Below, piece after piece: positions 8,285 through 16,467 of a stretch of DNA of 41,889 bases. The position numbers were made by a program, and so were the translations under genes. The DNA is taken from positions 4,577 to 46,465 of the forward strand of contig DJRC01000072.1 in NCBI GenBank assembly GCA_002437735.1. Reading direction: 5' to 3'. Origin of the DNA: Oscillospiraceae bacterium UBA6370 (GTDB lineage: Bacteria; Bacillota; Clostridia; Oscillospirales; Oscillospiraceae). Within the stretch, counting starts at the first letter, position 1, and the number at the start of each line of letters is the position of its first letter. The notes under the pieces were generated by a model. The model had not been told where the DNA came from. It saw only the letters and a program-made list of their open reading frames with translations, and made no database searches.

Positions 8285-10348
8285 TTATTCCGCTTCCTGC
8301 ATGGCCTTCGCGGCGGCGACGGCCTTCTCCTGCGCGTCGGCAGAGCACTGCTCGTAGCGCACGAAGTGCATGGTGAAGGAGCCGCGGGACTGGGTCATGG
8401 AGCGCAGGTCGATGGCGTAGCTCATGAGCTCGGCCTCGGGGCACTCGGCCTCGATGATCTGCTCACCGTCGCCGGTCGGGGTCATGCCCATGACGCGGCC
8501 GCGGCGCTTGTTGAGGTCGCCGAGGATATCGCCCATGTACTGATCGGGCACGGTGACCTTCAGCTCGCAGACGGGCTCGAGCAGAACGGGGGACGCCTCG
8601 GGCATCGCGGCCTTGTAGGCAAGGTTCGCAGCGGTCTTGAACGCGATCTCGGAGGAGTCCACGGGGTGGTAAGAGCCATCCACCAGGGTGGCCTTCAGGA
8701 ACACCACGGGATAGCCGGCCAGCACGCCGTGCAGGCAGCTCTCGCGCAGGCCCTTTTCCACGGCGGGGAAGTAGTTCTTGGGCACAGAGCCGCCGAACAC
8801 GTTCTCCTCGAAGATCATATCCTCCTGCTCGGTCTGGGGCTCGAAGCGGACCCAGACGTCGCCGAACTGGCCGCTGCCGCCGGTCTGCTTCTTATGACGG
8901 CCCTGCTTCTGCACGGTCTTGCGAATCTTTTCACGGTAGGGCACACGCGGGGTGTCGAGCTCGGCGTCCACGCCGAAGCGGGTCTTGAGCTTGCTCACGA
9001 GCACGTCGATCTGAATGTCGCCCGCGCCGGAGATGACGGTCTGATGGGTCTCGGCGTTGTTGACGACGGTAAAGGTCGGGTCCTCCTCGTTCAGACGGTT
9101 GAGGCCGGTGCCGAGCTTTTCCTCCTGGCCGCGGGTCTTGGGCGCGATGGCGCGGGAGTAGCAGGGCTCGGCGTAGGGCATACCCGCTAGCTTGACGATG
9201 CTCTTCGGGTCGCAGAGGGTGTCGCCGGTCTTGACGCGGTCCATCTTGGCGATGGCGCCGATGTCGCCGCAGCAGATCTCCTTGACCTCCTCGTTCTTCT
9301 TGCCCTTGAGGGTGTAGAGACGGCCGAGCTTTTCGGTGTTGCCGGTGGTGGTGTCGTAGAGGGACATATCGCCGGTGATCTTGCCGCGGACGACCTTGAC
9401 CAGAGAGAACTTGCCGTACTGGTCGGAAACGGTCTTGAAGACGATGGCGGCGGTGGCGCCGTTTTCGTCATGGGCGACCTCGACGGCGTTGCCGTCGTCG
9501 TCCTGCGCGGCCTCGGCGGGCATATCGGTGGCGACGGGAACGAGATCGAGCACGGTCTGCATCAGCATATCGACGCCGAGACCGGAGATGGCGCTGCCGC
9601 AGAGCACGGGAGCGACGCTGCCGTCGCGCACGCCGAGCTTGAGGCCCTTGGCGATCTCCTCGGCAGAAAGCTCCATCGTCTCGAAGAACTTTTCCATCAG
9701 CTCCTCATCGGCGCCGGCGGCGGCTTCCATCAGCTCGGCGCGCAGGGCCTCGACCTCGTCGGCGATGTCGGCGGGAATGGCGCACTCGGCCGCCTTGCCG
9801 CCCTTGACCTCATAGGCCTTGTTGTGCAGCAGGTCGACGATGCCGGTGACCTTCTTGCTGCCGTCGATGATGGGAGCGACGATGGGCGCGACGGCGGTGC
9901 CGAACTTGCCCTTGAGGGCGTCGAAGCAGGCGTTGTAGTCGCTGTTCTCCTCGTCGGTGCGGTTGATGAAGATCATGCGGGGCTTATTGCCGAGCATCTT
10001 CCAGGCGCGCTCCGCGCCGACGCTCAGGCCGTCCTTCGCGCCGCAGACCAGCACGGCGCACTCAGCCGCGCGGATGCCGGAGAGGACCTCGCCGGCGAAG
10101 TCAAAGTTGCCCGGAGTGTCGAGCACGTTGATCTTCACGTTCTTGTACTTCACAGGAGCGACGGCGAGGGAGATGGAGATGCTTCTCTTGATCTCCTCCG
10201 CGTCGTAGTCGCAGGTGGTGTTGCCGTCGGTGACCTTGCCGAAGCGGTCGGTGCCGCCGGTCATGAACAGCATACTCTCAGCGAGGGTGGTCTTGCCGCT
10301 TCCGCCGTGGCCGAGCAGCACGATGTTGCGAATGTCTTTTGCACTCAT
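8285..10348 (-). CDS. EF-G-like translational GTPase (clostridial EF-G paralogue)
   Basis: A 687-residue GTPase with the EF-G domain order: G domain, domain II (KVVRGKITGDMSLYD), domains III-IV (GRHKKQTGGSGQFGDVW) and domain V (MGMTPTGDGEQIIEAE). The P-loop GHGGSGKT is at 13-20. Two deviations from true EF-G are visible. The G3 motif reads DTPGNFDF with Asn81 where EF-G has the catalytic His (DTPGHVDF). G4 reads NRTD (129-132) instead of NKxD. It stands alone, not beside rpsL-rpsG-tuf, so it is a paralogue and not the main translocase. Paralogues of this type, whose roles are poorly defined, are common in Clostridia. AGGAGAT precedes the ATG, which has its own promoter. Confidence 0.92.
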   Translation of the reverse strand: MSAKDIRNIVLLGHGGSGKTTLAESMLFMTGGTDRFGKVTDGNTTCDYDAEEIKRSISISLAVAPVKYKNVKINVLDTPGNFDFAGEVLSGIRAAECAVLVCGAKDGLSVGAERAWKMLGNKPRMIFINRTDEENSDYNACFDALKGKFGTAVAPIVAPIIDGSKKVTGIVDLLHNKAYEVKGGKAAECAIPADIADEVEALRAELMEAAAGADEELMEKFFETMELSAEEIAKGLKLGVRDGSVAPVLCGSAISGLGVDMLMQTVLDLVPVATDMPAEAAQDDDGNAVEVAHDENGATAAIVFKTVSDQYGKFSLVKVVRGKITGDMSLYDTTTGNTEKLGRLYTLKGKKNEEVKEICCGDIGAIAKMDRVKTGDTLCDPKSIVKLAGMPYAEPCYSRAIAPKTRGQEEKLGTGLNRLNEEDPTFTVVNNAETHQTVISGAGDIQIDVLVSKLKTRFGVDAELDTPRVPYREKIRKTVQKQGRHKKQTGGSGQFGDVWVRFEPQTEQEDMIFEENVFGGSVPKNYFPAVEKGLRESCLHGVLAGYPVVFLKATLVDGSYHPVDSSEIAFKTAANLAYKAAMPEASPVLLEPVCELKVTVPDQYMGDILGDLNKRRGRVMGMTPTGDGEQIIEAECPEAELMSYAIDLRSMTQSRGSFTMHFVRYEQCSADAQEKAVAAAKAMQEAE

Positions 10349-10408
10349 AGGGGTTCATATCTCCTTCCAGATCGTAATTCCCTTGTGGGAAGTCACTTCA
10401 ACAGCTCA

Positions 10409-10437
10409 ATTATATAATATTCTTTCCGTCAATACAA
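10409..10437 (-). promoter_or_regulatory. Sigma-A promoter of the EF-G-like gene
   Basis: Minus strand: TTGTAT (10432-10437), a 17-base spacer, and perfect TATAAT (10409-10414), about 60 bases before the start codon at 10348. Confidence 0.8.
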
Positions 10438-10482
10438 CTATTGTAATTTTAGAAGTTTGATAGCTATTTTTGCTAAAAATGC

Positions 10483-12627
10483 TCAATAACGGTCCGCCCA
10501 GAAGCCCTCGATGAGCGCCGCGAGCGCCCAGAGGAGCAGATAGAGCAGCATCGAGACCGGTGTGAGCGCGCTGTACGCGCCGACAAAGGTGAGGTAAAAC
10601 GCCAGCAGCGCGGACACGGCGCTGCTCCCGAGCGAGAGCACGGCGGCCATGCGCACGGCGTGGACCAGACGCTTGCTGCCGACGGCGATCTCGGCGTAGG
10701 GCATCAATCCCTCGCGGTAGAGCAGCGCGTAAGGATGCTCACCGTCCTTCTCCGAGAGCGCGAGGCGCGTGGAGACGGTGGGATAGACCGCGCGGGCATC
10801 GGTGCCGAACTTGCGCTTCAAGAGCGCGGGGGTGATGCTGCCGTCGCGCACGGCGAGCACAGGCGTGATGCGGCTGCGCTTGAGCGCGTGGAGCGCCCAG
10901 TCCACATTTTCCGCCGCCGTGTATTTGACGGCAAAGACGGCGATGAGCGCGCCGTCCACGGCGAGAAACGCGCCGGTCTTGAGGCTCAGGCCGCCGGGCA
11001 TCGTGACGTGCATCTTGCGGCAGAAGGCGGCGGTGCCGAAGAGCACCGTTTCGCCGTGGATGAGGCCGGAGACGCCGCCCTCCTCATAAAAGCTCAAGTC
11101 GTCGAGCGGCTCGAGCCTCCCGCCCTCACCCTCCAAAAGCGTGTCGAACAGGCGGCTCAGACCGCTTTGCGAGGCGTGCGCCATCGTGGCGGCGTAGGAG
11201 ATGACCTTGCCGCTCTCCTCGCCGTAGATCTTCAGCCCGTTCAAGCTGACCGTTCCGGGCGGAAAGAGGTCGGTATCGGTGAGAATGACGCAGTTGCTGC
11301 GACGCAGGCGGTCCGCGCCGACATAGCCCGCCAGCGCGCTGCCGGACTTGACGAAGCGCTTCGTCAGCCGGCGCAGCGGCAGAGAACAGCACAGCGGAAA
11401 GGCGAGCATATTGACCGCCGTGAGCAGCACGCCCCAGTTCCAGAGGAACAGCAGCCGCTCCCCGCGCCGCAGCGTGGAGAGCACGGCGAATACAAGCGAG
11501 GCGGCGAGCAGCACGGGCAGCAGCACGCTCTGCCAGTGCGAGGCGGCGTCCTCCCGCTGCGCGCAGCGGGAAAAGCCCTGCGCGCTGCCGCGGCGCTTGG
11601 CGGCTCCGCCCGCGGTGACGGTGACGAGATAGTCCGGCTCGCCGACCGCGGCGACGCGGAAAGTATCGTACATCGCCCCGAAGAGCAGAGCGCGCCCGAG
11701 CAGAGCGCAGCTCATGCCGAGCATGGCGACGGCGTGAAACGGGTCCGCGAGCGCGGCGCGCGCGGGCAGGAAAAAGTCGAGCGCCGTGTCCGCCAGCGTG
11801 ACGGCGCAGGCGAGCGAGGAGAGCAGCTCATAGGTGACCGTCCTCGCGCGGAGCTGCTCGAAGGCGTAAACGAACACATCGCGTCCGAGGACGCAGACGA
11901 GAAGCTCGGCAATAAAGAACGGCAGGCAGCTGAGCAGCCTTTCCTCGGCGAACAGCGCGGGCATGACGCCGAAGTGGTCGAGCAGCAGTGCGAGCCACGA
12001 GAGCGCGGTGACGAGCAGCGCGGCCCGTGCGCTGCGCAGGCCCGTGCGCGCGTCGTCGCGGTAGCCGGCGGCCAGCTCGCCCGCGTCCGGCTCGGGGGTG
12101 TCGTCCCGCTCGCCGAAATCCTCGGTGAAGAAGTCCTCGGGCTCGTCCGGCTCCTCGGGCGGCGGCTCCTCCCCGGGCTCGTCGGAATAAAGCTGCTCGG
12201 TGTCGCGCAGCCTTCTGCGCGAGAAAAGCCTGCGGCGCTTCGGCTGCAGAAGCTCGACCGGCTCCCCCGCTTCCCCCTCGTCGAGCACGGACTGCACGGT
12301 GCTCTCGAGCACCTCCTGCAGGCTCACGGTGTCCTGTGCGGGCGCGGCGGACGGTGAATCGTCCGGCGGCGCGGACGGCTGCGGCTCCGGCGGCTCTGCG
12401 GCGGGCGCGGCGGTTTTCCCGATCCGCACGGCAGGCCGCGGCTCGGGCAGCCCGACGTCCTCCGACTCCGAGGCGGCTTCGGCACCGTCCTCCCGGGAGC
12501 CGAACTCCGCTAAGATGCTCTCGAGCGTCAGGTCCGCGTCGTCCGACGCGCTGCGGGCCGCGCCGCGCAGCAAAAGCTCGGACTCGGCGAGCGTTTGTTC
12601 AAATTCTTGATCCTTTTTGTGATCCAT
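10483..12627 (-). CDS. Degenerate P-type ATPase-like membrane protein
   Basis: A 714-residue protein. Residues 1-195 are acidic, Pro/Ala/Glu-rich and probably disordered. About six hydrophobic segments follow (202-219, 228-247, 263-288, 298-318, 366-386, 394-416), then a soluble stretch (about 420-650) and two final segments (656-680, 686-708). The order matches a P1-type ATPase. LAFPLCCSLP (408-417) sits where the ion-site CPC/SPC motif belongs. VILTDTDLFPPGTVSL (447-462) sits where the DKTGT phosphorylation motif belongs. GVSGLIHGETVLFGT (518-532) resembles the nucleotide domain, and LAVDGALIAVFAVKYT (555-570) resembles the end of that domain. DKTGT, TGD and GDGxND are all lost, so catalysis is unlikely. 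It follows rlmB by 27 bases. Assignment is by eye; function unknown. Confidence 0.7.
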   Translation of the reverse strand: MDHKKDQEFEQTLAESELLLRGAARSASDDADLTLESILAEFGSREDGAEAASESEDVGLPEPRPAVRIGKTAAPAAEPPEPQPSAPPDDSPSAAPAQDTVSLQEVLESTVQSVLDEGEAGEPVELLQPKRRRLFSRRRLRDTEQLYSDEPGEEPPPEEPDEPEDFFTEDFGERDDTPEPDAGELAAGYRDDARTGLRSARAALLVTALSWLALLLDHFGVMPALFAEERLLSCLPFFIAELLVCVLGRDVFVYAFEQLRARTVTYELLSSLACAVTLADTALDFFLPARAALADPFHAVAMLGMSCALLGRALLFGAMYDTFRVAAVGEPDYLVTVTAGGAAKRRGSAQGFSRCAQREDAASHWQSVLLPVLLAASLVFAVLSTLRRGERLLFLWNWGVLLTAVNMLAFPLCCSLPLRRLTKRFVKSGSALAGYVGADRLRRSNCVILTDTDLFPPGTVSLNGLKIYGEESGKVISYAATMAHASQSGLSRLFDTLLEGEGGRLEPLDDLSFYEEGGVSGLIHGETVLFGTAAFCRKMHVTMPGGLSLKTGAFLAVDGALIAVFAVKYTAAENVDWALHALKRSRITPVLAVRDGSITPALLKRKFGTDARAVYPTVSTRLALSEKDGEHPYALLYREGLMPYAEIAVGSKRLVHAVRMAAVLSLGSSAVSALLAFYLTFVGAYSALTPVSMLLYLLLWALAALIEGFWADRY

Positions 12628-12654
12628 GGAAGACCTCGTGAATGGCGGCGCACG

Positions 12655-13509
12655 TCAGCCAAGGCGCTGACGCACGGCCTCGTAGAGCAGAATGGCGGCG
12701 GCGGCGGAAGCGTTGAGCGAGGAGATGCGGCCCTTCATCGGGATGCTGACGAGAAAGTCGCAGCCCTCGCGCACGAGCCGGCCCATGCCGTCGCCCTCGC
12801 TGCCGATGACGATGGCGGCGGGGCCCTTGAGGTCGGCCTCGTACAGGCTCGTGGTGCCCTCGGCGGCGGTGCCGAAGATCCACACGCCCTGCTGCTGCAG
12901 CTCCTTCAAAAGCGCCGGAATGTTCGGCACGCGCGCGACGGGCAGATAGCTCACCGCGCCCGCGCTCGTCTTGCCGACGATGCTCGTTAGGCCCGCGCTG
13001 CGGCGCTTGGGGATGATGACGCCGTGCGCGCCCGCGCACTCCGCCGTGCGGATGATGGCGCCGAGGTTGTGCGGGTCACTGATCTCGTCACACACCACGA
13101 GCAAAGGGGCCTCCCCACGCTCGCGGGCGGCGGAGAGAATATCCTCCACGCTCGCGTACTCGCGCACGGCGGCGAGGGCAATGACGCCCTGATGCGCCTT
13201 CGTCGCGCTCATGTAGTCGAGCTTGCGGCGGTCGGCCTCGACCACCACCACGCCCGCCGCGCGGGCGGTGGAGGCGATGTGGCCGAGCGTTTTGTCCGTC
13301 TCGCCGCGGGCGATGAAAATTTTATCAATGGGCGTGCCGGCGCGCAGCGCCTCGGTCACGGCGTTGCGCCCCTCGATGAGGCCGTCCGCCTCGGCGTCGC
13401 GCTCGCGCATGGGGACTTTTTCCTCCGCTCTGCGCTCGCGCGGGAAGCGCTTTTCCGCGCGCTCGTCCGCGACGCGCGGTCCGCGCTTTTCTTCGTATTC
13501 CTTCGACAT
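12655..13509 (-). CDS. rlmB: 23S rRNA (guanosine-2'-O-)-methyltransferase, SpoU/TrmH family
   Basis: A SAM-dependent knotted methyltransferase that 2'-O-methylates a ribose in 23S rRNA (RlmB type) or a related RNA. The 284-residue product has a charged N-terminal extension of about 40 residues. The substrate-binding domain follows (IEGRNAVTEALRAGTPIDKIF), then the SPOUT core with motif 1 NLGAIIRTAE, motif 2 VIGSEGDGMGRLV and motif 3 SSLNASAAAAILLYE. The start at 13509 was chosen because GGGAGGA lies 8 bases upstream; an in-frame ATG 11 codons earlier lacks a site. In many Firmicutes this gene follows cysS and mrnC; here it stands with a P-type ATPase-like gene instead. The RlmB/TrmH distinction is by similarity only. 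Confidence 0.9.
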   Translation of the reverse strand: MSKEYEEKRGPRVADERAEKRFPRERRAEEKVPMRERDAEADGLIEGRNAVTEALRAGTPIDKIFIARGETDKTLGHIASTARAAGVVVVEADRRKLDYMSATKAHQGVIALAAVREYASVEDILSAARERGEAPLLVVCDEISDPHNLGAIIRTAECAGAHGVIIPKRRSAGLTSIVGKTSAGAVSYLPVARVPNIPALLKELQQQGVWIFGTAAEGTTSLYEADLKGPAAIVIGSEGDGMGRLVREGCDFLVSIPMKGRISSLNASAAAAILLYEAVRQRLG

Positions 13510-13547
13510 AAACCGATCCTCCCGGTCAAAATTCGTATACATAACAC

Positions 13548-13576
13548 ACTATAGCACAACAGGCGGATAAGATAAA
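13548..13576 (-). promoter_or_regulatory. Promoter of the rlmB unit
   Basis: Minus strand: TATAGT (13548-13553), preceded by TGC (extended -10). A weak TTTATC stands 17 bases further upstream. It gives a leader of about 30 bases before the rlmB start. Confidence 0.65.
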
Positions 13577-13620
13577 GGGGGAAGCGGACAAAAATTCACC
13601 GAAAATTCATACCGCGGCGC

Positions 13621-13649
13621 TTGTGAAACGAGGAGGGGTATGCTAAAAT
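13621..13649 (+). promoter_or_regulatory. Sigma-A promoter of ftsH
   Basis: TTGTGA at 13621-13626, a 17-base spacer ending TGC (extended -10), and TAAAAT at 13644-13649. The leader of about 60 bases contains a GC-rich inverted repeat (GCCGCCGGCGG) before the AAAGGA ribosome binding site. Confidence 0.75.
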
Positions 13650-13716
13650 ATCATATAACTTGGCAAGCTGTCGCCTGCGCCCGCACAGGGCCGCCGGCGG
13701 AAAGGAACGCAGATAC

Positions 13717-15858
13717 ATGGATCAGAACGACAAGAATAAAAGCAACAAGAACAACGACCGCCGCAGGGGCGTGCTGTCGCTGCTCATCTGGGCGCTGGTG
13801 CTGACCATCGGCTTCAACTATCTCCTCTCGGCGATGGACACGAAGAAGCTAGCGGAGAGCACCTGCGAGATCCGCTATGACGAATTTCTCGACCTTGTCC
13901 GCGACGGCAAGGTCAAGGAGGTCGAGATCGCGGACCGCACGCTCAACATCACGCCCGTGGACGGCTTCACCTACACCGACGCGGACGGCAAGACCTACAC
14001 GGGAGACTACCAGCTCTTCACCACGCAGATCAACGACCCCGAGCTGCGGTCGTTCCTGGATGAAAACGACGTGGAGTTCGGCAAACCCTACAAGGCGGAG
14101 ACCTCGTATCTCGAGATCATCATGCTCAACTACGTCCTGCCCACGGCGCTGATGGTCGGCGCGTTCATCCTGATGATACGGTTCATCAGCAAAAAGACCG
14201 GGGGCGGCGGCTTCGGCGGCCTCGGCAGCGTCGGCAAGTCCAACGCGAAGGTCTATATGGAAAAATCCACCGGCGTCACCTTTGCCGACGTCGCCGGTCA
14301 GGACGAGGCGAAGGAATCCCTCGTCGAGATCATCGACTTCCTGCACAATCCTCAGAAGTATACCGACATCGGCGCGAAGCTGCCGCGCGGCGCGCTGCTC
14401 GTCGGCCCTCCGGGCACGGGCAAAACGCTGCTCGCCAAGGCGGTCGCGGGTGAAGCGAACGTGCCGTTCTTCTCCATCTCCGGCTCCGGCTTTGTGGAGA
14501 TGTTCGTGGGCGTCGGCGCGAGCCGTGTGCGCGACCTCTTTGCCGAGGCCTCGAAGGTAGCGCCCTGCATCATCTTCATCGACGAGATCGACGCCATCGG
14601 CAAGACGCGCGACACGCGCTTCGGCGGCAACGACGAGCGCGAGCAGACGCTCAACCAGCTGCTCGCCGAGATGGACGGCTTCGACCCCGGCAAGGGCATC
14701 ATCGTTCTCGCCGCCACCAACCGTCCCGAGGTGCTCGACCAGGCGCTGCTGCGCCCGGGCCGCTTCGACCGCCGCATCACCATCGACCGTCCGAACCTCG
14801 CGGGCCGCATCGCCACGCTCGAGGTCCACACCCGCAACATCAAGCTCGGCGAGGACGTCGACCTCAAGAAGGTCGCGCTCGCGACCGCCGGCTGCGTCGG
14901 CGCGGACCTTGCCAACATCGTCAACGAGGCGGCGCTGCGCGCCGTGCGCAAGGGCCGCAAGCTCGTCACGCAGGAGGATATGCTCGCCGCGTTCGAGTTC
15001 GTCATCGCGGGCAGCGAGAAGAAGAACAGCGTGCTCACCGAGTTTGAAAAGAAGCTCGTCGCCTATCACGAGGTCGGCCACGCCATGGTCGCCTACAAGC
15101 AGAAGAACGCCGAGCCCGTGCAGAAGATCACCATCGTGCCCCACACCGAGGGCAGCCTCGGCTACACGCTCCTCATGCCCGAGGAGGACAAGACCAACCT
15201 GCGCACCCGCGACGAGCTGATGGCGAAGATCGCCGTCTCCATGGGCGGCCGCGCCGCCGAGCAGGTCGTGATGCACACGATGACCAACGGCGCCTCGCAG
15301 GACATTCAGGAGGCCACGAACATCGCCCGCAACATGGTCGCCATGTACGGCATGAGCGACGAGTTCGGCATGATGGCGCTCGGCTCCGTCCGCAGCCAGT
15401 ACCTTGACGGCGGCTACGGTCTCGACTGCGCGCAGGAGACCGCCGCCGTGATGGATAAGGCTGTCAAGGAAATTCTGGAGAAGTGCTATGCCGACGCGGT
15501 GAAGGTCATCGAGGAGAATATCGACGATATGCACAAGGTCGTCGCCTATCTTTTGGAGAAGGAGACGATCACCGGCGGCGAGATGGTCGCCATCCTCGAG
15601 GGCCGCGATCCCGCGACGGTGGAGGACGCCTACGCCTCCACGCGCAGGAGCGACAGCGGTTTCCGTCCCTCCGTGCCGAGCACCATCGAAGCGCCCGCAC
15701 GTCACATCTCCATGACGAGCGAGAAGATCGAGATGCCGCCGCTGGACGGCGAAGCGCCGAACGAGTCCGACGCATCCGACGCGGAAAAGCCCGCGGAGGA
15801 AGCCCCCGCGCAGGACGCTCCCGCCGGTGACGGCGCGGAGACGCCAGACCACGAATAA
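13717..15858 (+). CDS. ftsH: ATP-dependent zinc metalloprotease FtsH
   Basis: A membrane-anchored AAA+ protease that degrades misassembled membrane proteins and selected regulators. The 713-residue product has a first transmembrane helix at about 18-37, an extracytoplasmic domain, and a second helix near 133-152. A Gly-rich linker (KKTGGGGFGGLG) leads to the AAA domain with Walker A GPPGTGKT at 230-237 and Walker B IIFIDEIDAIG. The pore loop is FVEMFVGVGASRVRD and the arginine-finger region LLRPGRFDR. The zinc site HEVGH is at 451-455. The C-terminal tail (about 630-713) is acidic and Ala/Pro-rich. The ATG at 13717 follows AAAGGA; the open frame back to 13660 runs into the leader. It is not adjacent to tilS or hpt, its usual Bacillus neighbours. 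Confidence 0.96.
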   Translation: MDQNDKNKSNKNNDRRRGVLSLLIWALVLTIGFNYLLSAMDTKKLAESTCEIRYDEFLDLVRDGKVKEVEIADRTLNITPVDGFTYTDADGKTYTGDYQLFTTQINDPELRSFLDENDVEFGKPYKAETSYLEIIMLNYVLPTALMVGAFILMIRFISKKTGGGGFGGLGSVGKSNAKVYMEKSTGVTFADVAGQDEAKESLVEIIDFLHNPQKYTDIGAKLPRGALLVGPPGTGKTLLAKAVAGEANVPFFSISGSGFVEMFVGVGASRVRDLFAEASKVAPCIIFIDEIDAIGKTRDTRFGGNDEREQTLNQLLAEMDGFDPGKGIIVLAATNRPEVLDQALLRPGRFDRRITIDRPNLAGRIATLEVHTRNIKLGEDVDLKKVALATAGCVGADLANIVNEAALRAVRKGRKLVTQEDMLAAFEFVIAGSEKKNSVLTEFEKKLVAYHEVGHAMVAYKQKNAEPVQKITIVPHTEGSLGYTLLMPEEDKTNLRTRDELMAKIAVSMGGRAAEQVVMHTMTNGASQDIQEATNIARNMVAMYGMSDEFGMMALGSVRSQYLDGGYGLDCAQETAAVMDKAVKEILEKCYADAVKVIEENIDDMHKVVAYLLEKETITGGEMVAILEGRDPATVEDAYASTRRSDSGFRPSVPSTIEAPARHISMTSEKIEMPPLDGEAPNESDASDAEKPAEEAPAQDAPAGDGAETPDHE

Positions 15859-15862
15859 ACCG

Positions 15863-15889
15863 AAAGCGCCGCCCGCAGGCGGCGCTTTT
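15863..15889 (+). terminator. Terminator after ftsH
   Basis: AAAGCGCCGCC pairs with GGCGGCGCTTT around CGCA, followed by only four T residues. The next gene's ribosome binding site begins about 6 bases on, so read-through or a coupled 3' structure is possible. Confidence 0.75.
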
Positions 15890-15906
15890 CCGTAAGGAGG
15901 AGTCCC

Positions 15907-16425
15907 ATGAGACAACAAACGAGGGAGCTGGCGCTCGCGAGCGTGCTCGGCGCGCTCGCGGTGCTGTTCCTGTTCCTCGGCGGCGTGCTGCCGCTGGCGC
16001 TCTACGCCTGTCCCCTGCTCGCGTCGGCCTGTCTGCTGCCCGTGCGTGAGGAGTGCCACAGGAGCTATCAATGGTGCTGCTTTTTTGCCGCGGCACTGCT
16101 GGGACTGCTGCTGGGGCCGGACAAGGAATCCGTGCTGCTCTTCTGCTTTTTGGGCTATTACCCGCTCGTGCAGCCGAGACTCGACGTGGTCGGCAGCCGC
16201 GCGCTGCGCTTTCTCACGAAGCTCGGGCTGTACGTCCTCGCCGTCGGCGCGATGTACGCGCTGCTCGTCTTTGTGTTCCGGCTCGACGCGGTGACAGCGG
16301 AGCTGGCGGCGACCGCCCCGTGGCTTATCGCGGCGACCTTTGCGCTCGGCGCGGTGCTGCTCTTCCTCTACGACGAGCTGCTGCGCCGCTTCGCGCGGCT
16401 GTACCGCAGAAAAAAACAGAAATAG
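15907..16425 (+). CDS. Small polytopic membrane protein of unknown function
   Basis: A 172-residue hydrophobic protein with about five membrane segments (roughly 9-30, 31-47, 58-72, 76-92, 106-125, 138-157) and a basic C-terminus ending RRFARLYRRKKQK. AAGGAGGAG precedes the ATG. It follows ftsH by 48 bases across a short terminator, so it is probably served partly by ftsH read-through. It contains no catalytic motif that I recognise. The overall pattern recalls small integral membrane proteins of gut Clostridia annotated as hypothetical. Function unknown. Confidence 0.8.
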   Translation: MRQQTRELALASVLGALAVLFLFLGGVLPLALYACPLLASACLLPVREECHRSYQWCCFFAAALLGLLLGPDKESVLLFCFLGYYPLVQPRLDVVGSRALRFLTKLGLYVLAVGAMYALLVFVFRLDAVTAELAATAPWLIAATFALGAVLLFLYDELLRRFARLYRRKKQK

Positions 16426-16433
16426 AATCAGAG

Positions 16434-16466
16434 AAGGACGCCCAGAGGGGCGTCCTTCTTCTTATT
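16434..16466. terminator. Convergent terminator between the membrane protein and popT
   Basis: AAGGACGCCC pairs with GGGCGTCCTT around AGAG, followed by CTTCTTATTATT. The 3' ends of the plus-strand and minus-strand genes meet here. Confidence 0.85.
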
Positions 16467-16467
16467 A

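Noticed and set aside
8082..8357. Possible 91-residue gene on the plus strand
   Set aside because: No ribosome binding site, it runs through a terminator and into the EF-G-like gene on the other strand, and has no recognisable motif.
13849..16071. 740-codon minus-strand frame
   Set aside because: Antisense to ftsH; Val/Leu/Asp/Gly-rich composition and no ribosome binding site.
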